NCBI RefSeq assembly: GCF_042427615.1
Contig: NZ_JBHMEZ010000012.1
Location: 310,001-374,000 of the forward strand
Direction of reading: 5' to 3'
Length of the DNA: 64,000 bases
Source: Formosa undariae
GTDB lineage: Bacteria; Bacteroidota; Bacteroidia; Flavobacteriales; Flavobacteriaceae
Shown here: piece by piece, positions 54,803-61,238 of the stretch
Layout of the letters: the number at the start of each line of letters is the position of its first letter
Position numbering within the stretch: position 1 is the first letter of the stretch
Made by a program: the position numbers and the translations under genes
Notes under the pieces: generated by a model
Databases searched by the model: none
What the model saw: the letters and a program-made list of their open reading frames with translations, nothing else
Told to the model about the DNA's origin: nothing

Positions 54803-56020
54803 TTATTTAGCCTCTTTTTCAAATTTGATTGATTTTTTTCCATTTGTAGCAACAATAGTATAAATTCCTTTTTTAAGAGCTAAATGGCAATTGTTGGCTT
54901 TAGTCTTTACTTCGACAATATCAATTGGAACTGCAGTATTTATATCTTCACCGTTTTTATATGCTAATACAAATATTGGAAACTCAATTTCTAAATCACT
55001 TATATTAATTTTGGTATTTTGATTTCCATTTTCAAATAACCAATTTGGCCTTTTATTAATATATTTTGTCATTGGGTGAAAAATAACTATATCTATCCAT
55101 CTTTCATTATTCTCATAAGAAAATGGATTTGAATCTGCATCAATTAAAACTGAAGGTTTATTAAAATCAAAAGTATTTACATATATATTACTCTTTTCAA
55201 TTGTGCTTTTTTCAGAGTAAAAAACTTGGTCAATTGTTAAAGGGTCAATACCTGTTAATTTATGTAATCTTCCAGCTAGAGATAAACCTCCAAAGAAATC
55301 AACATTTCCTTCAAGTGCATGCCCAGAGCCACAATGAATTAAATTCTTTTTATTAGGATTTTCACTGATTATTTCAAAGATATTGTTGGCTTGGTCTATT
55401 TCCCTCTGAGCTCCTCCAACTCTACCAGTTGTTTCATAAGGATAAATTGTGTAACCAATATCCAATGCTGTTCTTATCAAATTTCCGAACTGCGGGTTTT
55501 TAGTATAATATCCAGATTTAACGATTGGATATTTCCTTGATTTTAGCAGTGTGTCTTTCTTTTTTCCATTGGATAGTGCTTCAAGGAATAAATTGGTGTA
55601 ACCATTTTCAAATAATTTTTTCAGCAATGATTCAGTAAATACCCTGTGAGAAGCATTATGATGCGATTCATTAATTATAACAATCTCGTTGTCTTTTGAT
55701 TTATCGATAATAAAATCTTCAGCATCAATAACTTGATACAGATTATTGATAGAATCGAATTGCGTTTGGGTATATTCTATTAGTTTAGGTTTGAAGGCTA
55801 AGTCCCAATATTCGAGAGCGATTTTATGTTCACCATTCAGTGAAAAATCTGTTGCTATTGACTGAAAATCTGGTTCTACAGTATCCGACTTAATACTACT
55901 TTCCAATTCCGATTTTAATTTATAATTATTAACGAAATCAATTTCTTCATAGTCCTTTTTAACTTGTTGACAAGAAACTATTAATAATATCAATATGAGT
56001 AAATAAAAGCTTTTAGTCAT
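54803..56020 (-). CDS. Erythromycin-esterase/ChaN-like lipoprotein
   Basis: A 405-residue lipoprotein (lipobox VSC, Cys17). Residues about 110-290 have the EreA/ChaN/Tiki-type pattern: IVIINESHHNASHRVF (Glu and His pair), FLEAL, and LIHCGSGHALEG. The family includes erythromycin esterases, heme-binding proteins and putative proteases, so the activity is open; resistance should not be assumed. The C-terminal 100 residues look like a beta domain. It is bounded by GTTGGC (54792) and GCTAAC (56028) in inverted order, as expected for a cassette. Confidence 0.72.
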   Translation of the reverse strand: MTKSFYLLILILLIVSCQQVKKDYEEIDFVNNYKLKSELESSIKSDTVEPDFQSIATDFSLNGEHKIALEYWDLAFKPKLIEYTQTQFDSINNLYQVIDAEDFIIDKSKDNEIVIINESHHNASHRVFTESLLKKLFENGYTNLFLEALSNGKKKDTLLKSRKYPIVKSGYYTKNPQFGNLIRTALDIGYTIYPYETTGRVGGAQREIDQANNIFEIISENPNKKNLIHCGSGHALEGNVDFFGGLSLAGRLHKLTGIDPLTIDQVFYSEKSTIEKSNIYVNTFDFNKPSVLIDADSNPFSYENNERWIDIVIFHPMTKYINKRPNWLFENGNQNTKINISDLEIEFPIFVLAYKNGEDINTAVPIDIVEVKTKANNCHLALKKGIYTIVATNGKKSIKFEKEAK

Positions 56021-56165
56021 AATTATTGCTAACTCCCATTAAACAAAATAAACATTGGTTTATCCCTGCACAGAAGTCTATTAAAGTTAATACCTCTAAA
56101 AATACCACAATTCTACTACTTCCTATTACTGAAAACCGTAAACCACCGTATTGTTTTAAAAGGGG

Positions 56166-56213
56166 GTTATAATATGATGATGTTCACAGAAGTGCTTTAG
56201 TAAAAAATCAATG
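56166..56213 (+). mobile_element. Degenerate IS110 tail
   Basis: About 48 bases align with the end of the IS110 remnant at 54.7 kb (TATGATGATG...AAGTGCTTTAGTAAAAAAT) but contain stops in that frame. It is a short fossil. Confidence 0.55.
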
Positions 56214-56229
56214 TAGTTTTACTTGTTTT

Positions 56230-56594
56230 TTATTCATTCCTTATTTTGTTTCTATGAGCTAATCCCCAATCTCTCATGGTCTCAATTACTTTATCTAATG
56301 ATTTTCCATAATCCGTAAGGCTATATTCAACAGCAACAGGCATAGTGTTAAATACTTCCCTGTTTATTAATCCATTTATTTCTAACTCCTTTAATTCCTT
56401 GGATAACATTCTTGGGGTTATGCCTTCAATTTGTCGTTCTAATTCTTTAAACCTATGAATTTTAAAAGAAAGCGCTATAATAATAGGCAATTTCCATTTC
56501 CCTCCAATTATGTCTATAACATCTCGAACAGGAAGAATAAATTTTTTACATTCTGTGGGTGTATAAATACTCGTTTCACTCTTTTTTTGTTCAT
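56230..56594 (-). CDS. HxlR-family regulator with a frameshift at the 5' end
   Basis: The intact frame at 56230-56490 encodes the C-terminal 86 residues of a winged-helix HxlR protein (FKELERQIEGITPRMLSKEL, NREVFNTMPVAVEYSLTDYG). In the same frame the sequence upstream continues with the family's TECKKFILPVRDVIDIIGGK, including the sensor-type Cys, but has no start. An ATG at 56594 lies one base out of frame, separated by an A7 tract (56582-56588 on the plus strand); eight A would give a 121-residue protein of normal length. It is divergent from the azoreductase gene, whose operator it probably binds. Confidence 0.8.
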
Positions 56595-56616
56595 TTTCAG
56601 ATTCACTTTAACAATA

Positions 56617-56654
56617 CACTATACTAAAGGATACCGATATACTTTAGTATAGTG
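56617..56654. promoter_or_regulatory. Operator palindrome between HxlR and azoreductase genes
   Basis: Perfect 13-base inverted repeats CACTATACTAAAG (56617-56629) and CTTTAGTATAGTG (56642-56654) are separated by 12 bases. A smaller CTATA...TATAG repeat follows at 56655-56669. The position, between divergent genes and just ahead of the azoreductase promoter, fits autoregulation and repression by the HxlR protein. Confidence 0.8.
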
Positions 56655-56660
56655 CTATAT

Positions 56661-56688
56661 TTTGTATAGCAAATTTAGTATAAATTTG
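56661..56688 (+). promoter_or_regulatory. Putative azoreductase promoter
   Basis: TTTG (56661-56664) and TAAATTTG (56681-56688) match the -33 and -7 elements, with 16 bases between them, slightly short of the usual spacing. The ATG is 26 bases further on. The palindrome overlaps its upstream edge. Confidence 0.5.
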
Positions 56689-56713
56689 TTCATAATAATA
56701 AAAGAAAATTCAA

Positions 56714-57328
56714 ATGAAAAAAACATTAATTCTAAGCTACACTCCAAGAGAAAATTCAAATACAAAAAAAATGCTTGATTTTTTTATAGAAAATAATCAA
56801 GAAAAAACAGCAATCACATTTGTTGATTTAGCAGAGGAAGCTCCAGATTTGTTATTAAAAGAAAATTTGAATCTTTATGTAAATAGAAATTTTGGTGGCG
56901 CAGAACTTACTGATGAACAACAGAAAATTTTAGCTAAAAATGATAAAATGACACAACAATTATTAGATACAGATTTTGTTGTCTTGGCCAGTCCTATGTA
57001 TAATTTTTCAATACCTGCAACAGTAAAAGCTTGGTTTGATGCTGTTATACAGGCCGGAAAGACTTTTGGATATACTGAAACGGGTATTAAAGGCTTATGT
57101 GAAGATACAAAAGCTTTGATATTAATGACAAGTGGAAGTGATTTTGGAATGGAACCTTATAAAAGTGTAAATTTTGCAACTCCTTTTTTAATAACTGCTT
57201 TTGATTTTCTGGGGATTCCCGCTGAAGCCATCAATAAGTTTGGGATGATACAGTATGCCGACACATCTGAACAAATGATAGAGGAAGCTAAAGAAGATAT
57301 AAAAAGAGTAAGTGATAAATGGTATTAA
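56714..57328 (+). CDS. FMN-dependent NADH-azoreductase / NAD(P)H oxidoreductase
   Basis: A 204-residue flavodoxin-fold enzyme. The FMN phosphate loop (SYTPRENSNTKKM, residues 9-21) and the FMN site ASPMYNFSIPATVKAWFDAV (about 94-113) with FGYTETG are typical of AzoR/YwqN-like proteins. Such enzymes reduce quinones, azo compounds and other electrophiles with NAD(P)H. The divergent HxlR gene and palindrome indicate induction by electrophiles, as seen for YodB/HypR-regulated azoreductases of Bacillus. It is followed by repeat D copy 2. Confidence 0.9.
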   Translation: MKKTLILSYTPRENSNTKKMLDFFIENNQEKTAITFVDLAEEAPDLLLKENLNLYVNRNFGGAELTDEQQKILAKNDKMTQQLLDTDFVVLASPMYNFSIPATVKAWFDAVIQAGKTFGYTETGIKGLCEDTKALILMTSGSDFGMEPYKSVNFATPFLITAFDFLGIPAEAINKFGMIQYADTSEQMIEEAKEDIKRVSDKWY

Positions 57329-57424
57329 TGCGGATTAACTTTAGTTACGTTCATAGTAGTAATTTAATTAAGTCTTTCCCTTTTTGGTCTAAGCATTTAA
57401 TTTAGTTCTGATAAGGGAAATTAT

Positions 57425-57612
57425 GCCTAACGTTAAATATCTGGCAAGTTGGGCAGAAAATAAGCGATTATTTTCGGTTTAACCACAAGCCAAATCTTTT
57501 TATTTTGTTTTAATTTTTCTTTTTTAATATCAAATCAAAAGATTAGGCGACACAGCAAATAAACCCTGACTTTTTGAACAAACAATAAACCGCCCTATTA
57601 GCTATATATAGT
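57425..57612. repeat. Long attC-like palindromic repeat D, copy 2
   Basis: Begins with GCCTAAC (57425-57431), exactly RYYYAAC of integron R'' boxes. Inner arms GCCAAATCTTTT (57489-57500) and AAAAGATTAGGC (57537-57548) pair at 11 of 12. Outer GGCAAGTTGGGCAG pairs with CGCCCTATTAGC. It ends near TATATATAGTGTT beside the stop of the HEPN gene. Confidence 0.75.
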
Positions 57613-57625
57613 GTTTTTTAGAGTT

Positions 57626-58432
57626 TTATTTCAGTTTTTTAAACACATCTACACTCACATCTGTTTTGAGTTCATTTTTCATCCAGTCTATTAAAAATTT
57701 ATGTGAGACATTTTCAATTTCCGGAAGTTTTGTTACAATTTTTTCGATATGATCAATCTCAATCGGAATTATTCCGTGAGCAATATCTTTTCTAATTGAA
57801 TATCCTTCGTCTATCCATTTATTTTGACCTCCAATAAATTCCCAGTTTTCACATTCTCCCCAAATCTTTTTAAAACATTCCCACATATGACATTTAGAAC
57901 CTTTGCTTTTACACGAAATTTTATTGGGATTGTATTTACTGGTAACAGTTTCTATTGAGTTCCAAAAAGCTAAAAATTTATCATAAGGATCTTGAGAATA
58001 TTTACCTTTCCTAAACCAACTTAGTCCTCTTAAAAAAGTTGTTTCTGTTAGGCTTAAAAATCGAGAGTCTTGAAAAGCAATAATAAAGTCATTTTGGTCA
58101 ACTATTCTTTTTACATTTTCGTTTGTTTTTTGAATGATAACATTATTAGATACATCAAGCTGTAATGATAAATTTAAGTTAATAGAAAGGACATCTAACA
58201 TTCTACCAAAAAAGAGAATAGCTGCTTTTTCAGCTAATTCAGAAGTTGGAGCAAAAGCTGTTACGGTAGCTTGAAAACCATTTTCATTATTAGTGATAGA
58301 TATATCGCTATAAAAAGGCTCAGAATGTTTAAGTTCTTTCCGTGTATTAATTCTTATTCTATTTCTAATAGAAATAGGTCCAATTACAGAAATATCTACT
58401 TCCCAAACAGGTATGTTATCGTGATTAGCCAT
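57626..58432 (-). CDS. Apea-like HEPN domain protein
   Basis: A 268-residue cytoplasmic protein. The N-terminal half is beta-rich and unassigned; the C-terminal half (about 130-225) is a HEPN-type helical bundle with FWNSIETV, KMWE-like Cys/His segment (SKCHMWECF) and the motif RKDIAHG (Arg214, His219), the Rx4H signature of HEPN ribonucleases. HEPN proteins act as RNA-targeting toxins or defence effectors. No nucleotidyltransferase antitoxin is adjacent. It is flanked by repeats D and B as a cassette gene. Confidence 0.7.
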   Translation of the reverse strand: MANHDNIPVWEVDISVIGPISIRNRIRINTRKELKHSEPFYSDISITNNENGFQATVTAFAPTSELAEKAAILFFGRMLDVLSINLNLSLQLDVSNNVIIQKTNENVKRIVDQNDFIIAFQDSRFLSLTETTFLRGLSWFRKGKYSQDPYDKFLAFWNSIETVTSKYNPNKISCKSKGSKCHMWECFKKIWGECENWEFIGGQNKWIDEGYSIRKDIAHGIIPIEIDHIEKIVTKLPEIENVSHKFLIDWMKNELKTDVSVDVFKKLK

Positions 58433-58450
58433 TAGTTTTTAATTATAGAG

Positions 58451-58545
58451 AACGTCTTTTATAAAAACAAATATAACCGATAATCATATCGCACTTCCGG
58501 ATATCAGAACTTTTTAGTGCTTCCTTAAAAAAAGCTAAATTCAGC
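58451..58545. repeat. Intergenic repeat B, copy 4
   Basis: AACGTCTTTTATAAAAACAA, then CGATAATC, GCACTTCCGGATATCAGAAC and TTTTTAG. The first 75 bases match the 47.75 and 53.8 kb copies closely, after which it diverges. It lies just upstream of the HEPN gene start. Confidence 0.8.
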
Positions 58546-58596
58546 TTTAATTAATTCGACTAATCAAGATTTAAAATCATTTAAAACAACTTGTTA

Positions 58597-59712
58597 TTAA
58601 TTCTTAATTATTTTCTTAGTAATATACGTATGATCTTTTAAAATAATCTTAACCAAATACAGTCCGTTATTGAGTGCCGAAACATTTATTTTTTCGTTGT
58701 TTCCTTGATAAACACGTACGGCCTTAGTATCGTAAATTTCGATTGAGTAAAATTCTACCCCATCGATATAAAGCTCATCTTTGACAGGATTTGGATATAA
58801 CCTAACAGGACTAGTTGGCTGCTCTATAAGAGATAATACGTTGTCGTTTGTGGTAAATGAAACTAATTTGGCATTATCGGATATGGGACCGATATTAAAC
58901 GATTCGGATGTAATAAAATACCTATTAGCGTCAATATAGGTTATCGCTTCTGCTTGTTCAAATGCTAAGCTGGAAAGTAATGTTTGCGTGTTAGTACCTG
59001 AAAAAATATCATTATTTGTAAAGTTTTCACTAAGCCAAACAAAAGGTTGTAATACCGTGTTATAGCCTATTAAATATACTTTTTCTGTAGATGGATTGTA
59101 AGTCGCTCCAGTTATTAATCCGCCGCTAGATAACGTTGTTGTTAATGCATCTACCGAAAATGTTCCGCTGTTTTTTGGGATTGTGTAAGCTTTTGTTGTG
59201 CCATCGACCCAATTTTTAGAGAACAATATCAGGTTATTTCCAGCAAAAGAAATTAGTGCTTCCGAATCCCATTCTGTAGCATTAGGTTTGGAGGTAAAAT
59301 CTTCTTGGTCTGAATAGCTAAAGTTTATAATTTCTGCGGTTACCGCATCGGAACTTAGATAATCACTTTTACTTATTGTGTAAATTTTTAAATCGGTTCT
59401 ATCTCCACTATTGTTCCCTATATCGCCTATATAAATGGAGGTGTCATCTTGTGCAATATCTTCCCAATCTACATTTTTAGCGTTGGTAATAGTTACTGCT
59501 CTAGTTACTAGCCCAGAAATGGTATCTAGCTCGTAAAGTTTATTTTCATTACCCGAATCATTATGGATAATAAGTTTATCATTAAAAAATATAGCTCCAG
59601 ATGATTCACTCAGTTCTATTGGTAAATTAAACTTTTCTTCAACATTCTCTATTTGAGCTATGACATTAAATGTGCTTAAAATAAATGATGATATTATAAT
59701 TATTTTTTTCAT
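58597..59712 (-). CDS. Secreted beta-propeller-like protein with T9SS sorting domain
   Basis: A 371-residue protein with a signal peptide ending FNVIAQ. Strands repeated through residues 25-290 (for example KLYELDTISGLVTRA, DDTSIYIGDIGNNSGDRTDLK) suggest a propeller. A type IX secretion C-terminal domain (about 300-371) runs from LYPNPVKDELYIDG to ITKKIIKN. It is expected at the cell surface or outside. The ligand or activity is unknown; DIGNNSGDR is reminiscent of calcium-binding loops. Confidence 0.85.
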   Translation of the reverse strand: MKKIIIISSFILSTFNVIAQIENVEEKFNLPIELSESSGAIFFNDKLIIHNDSGNENKLYELDTISGLVTRAVTITNAKNVDWEDIAQDDTSIYIGDIGNNSGDRTDLKIYTISKSDYLSSDAVTAEIINFSYSDQEDFTSKPNATEWDSEALISFAGNNLILFSKNWVDGTTKAYTIPKNSGTFSVDALTTTLSSGGLITGATYNPSTEKVYLIGYNTVLQPFVWLSENFTNNDIFSGTNTQTLLSSLAFEQAEAITYIDANRYFITSESFNIGPISDNAKLVSFTTNDNVLSLIEQPTSPVRLYPNPVKDELYIDGVEFYSIEIYDTKAVRVYQGNNEKINVSALNNGLYLVKIILKDHTYITKKIIKN

Positions 59713-59951
59713 AAGTAGGTATTCTTTTACAGAATAGGGTTTAAAAAATGCTACACGTCATATAACGTGGGTATTTGATTTGAATTATTCCGAGGTGTAC
59801 TCTTGTCGTTTGGGGAGACAAATGTTATATAGCAATATTTATGCCTAAGCATGGTGCATGGATCTTCTGCAGGAAAATAGGAAGCATAAAACTAGATTTC
59901 CTTTGCCTAAATCGGATTGCAGAATTTAATTAAAAGTCGCACTTAACATGT

Positions 59952-60191
59952 CTATGTTAAACGTGTTGTATTTGTGACTGACAACTTCTGTTTCCGACCT
60001 ATACTAAAATATAAAAACGCTCCAAAAAAGTTCGCAAATAAAACGACTAAAATCCATACAATTTTATTGTTTCCAGAAAACTCATTCCTAACAATATCGA
60101 TAAGTGCAATAAGTGTTGGTATAATACCAAGAAACATAACAGTTAATATTATAATTATTTGAAAAACGCCAAGCATTAAGAAACCGTTCAT
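59952..60191 (-). CDS. PLDc N-terminal-domain small membrane protein
   Basis: A 79-residue protein with two membrane spans (about residues 6-30 and 43-63) and the ending FGAFLYFSIGRKQK, the PLDc_N signature. Small PLDc_N proteins are common in Bacteroidota and of unknown role. It is a stand-alone short gene within the accessory region. Confidence 0.78.
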   Translation of the reverse strand: MNGFLMLGVFQIIIILTVMFLGIIPTLIALIDIVRNEFSGNNKIVWILVVLFANFFGAFLYFSIGRKQKLSVTNTTRLT

Positions 60192-60277
60192 AATTTATCG
60201 TTTTAATTTTATTAGAAATTTATTCCGTATTAAAGCTAATCTTTAAGCCTAAAAATAGCACTTTTTCATGTACCTTG

Positions 60278-60466
60278 TTAGTTGTTGTTTATTTTTTTAA
60301 AGCCGTTTCCCATACGTCTAAAACTGTTTTGCTTTCTTGTAATGACACCTTCTCCGAGAAAACACTCCGCTACGCCCATTTTTACTTTTATAAATTCCAT
60401 TTTTTCATTAATGTAAATTTCTTGTATTTCCAATCCTAGATTTGAAACAACAAGTTTTAATTCCAC
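60278..60466 (-). CDS. Doubtful short open frame, possibly the end of a decayed gene
   Basis: Sixty-two codons starting with GTG. The same frame upstream has a signal-like start (MCLIKGCYVLFILILLPKIR), then one TAA just before this frame, so a nonsense mutation may have split one small exported protein. No family recognised. Core-like CTAAC and GTAAC sites lie near its ends (60258-60270 and 60536-60545). Confidence 0.3.
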   Translation of the reverse strand: MELKLVVSNLGLEIQEIYINEKMEFIKVKMGVAECFLGEGVITRKQNSFRRMGNGFKKINNN

Positions 60467-60600
60467 TACCGTTTACACATGATAATAACGGGATTGTGTG
60501 CGTATCTTAGGAAGAAGAATCAGAATAAACAAAACGTAACACCCTTTTATTAAACACATTGCAGTCATTGTTTTCAACTGTTGTTTAACAACGTTTTTAT

Positions 60601-61005
60601 CTACTTCCAGTGATACACCTGTATATTTTCTAATGTATTTTTTCTTTCTAAAATCAAATTTATGTTGTCAGTCCATTGGAAGCCTGTTTTGTCGCTATAA
60701 TATAAAACCACGTGACCTGTCTTAATGTCATTAATTAGAGTTGATAATTCACTCAGTGCCTCATTAATATCCGCGTCCTCATCACAAGAAATATGAGTAT
60801 GAATTTCTGTTTTTCCACTAGGATCTTCCAGTCCTATTGTGATTTCAGCATCATAGGTAGCCACCCAAATAGAGAATTCGTCTGTCGGATTTCTTAAGGC
60901 ACAATCAAAAGATTTATCTTCTTTATAACTTATGGTTTTGATAAATTCCGGAAAGTTTTCAATCAAAAATGATTTAATTAATTCAGAGAAACGGTCTTGA
61001 TTCAT
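60601..61005 (-). CDS. Small acidic hypothetical protein
   Basis: The frame is open to 61071, but the ATG at 61005 (MNQDRFSELIKSFL) fits the start of the folded part and is preferred, giving 134 residues. It is acidic with a helix-beta-helix look (ISYKEDKSFDCALRN, FSIWVATYDAEITIGLEDP) reminiscent of immunity-type proteins, but no family is assigned. It has no signal peptide. Confidence 0.65.
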   Translation of the reverse strand: MNQDRFSELIKSFLIENFPEFIKTISYKEDKSFDCALRNPTDEFSIWVATYDAEITIGLEDPSGKTEIHTHISCDEDADINEALSELSTLINDIKTGHVVLYYSDKTGFQWTDNINLILERKNTLENIQVYHWK

Positions 61006-61238
61006 CTTTTTTTTTGGGATTTGCTTTGCATTTGTATAACTAAAATGTGCTTTATTAAATAAAGTGATCAATTACGTATTTTATCAGAACGCACAAAAGC
61101 TAGAATAAAAGTTATTTTGTATCGTGAGACTGCAATCTCGTACATTATAACCATTCCCTCTCTTTTCTACTAGTATTTCAAACAGTTCTGTGCAACCTGA
61201 GATCCAGCCTCAAAAGGTGCATCCAGAATTTTTAAAAT

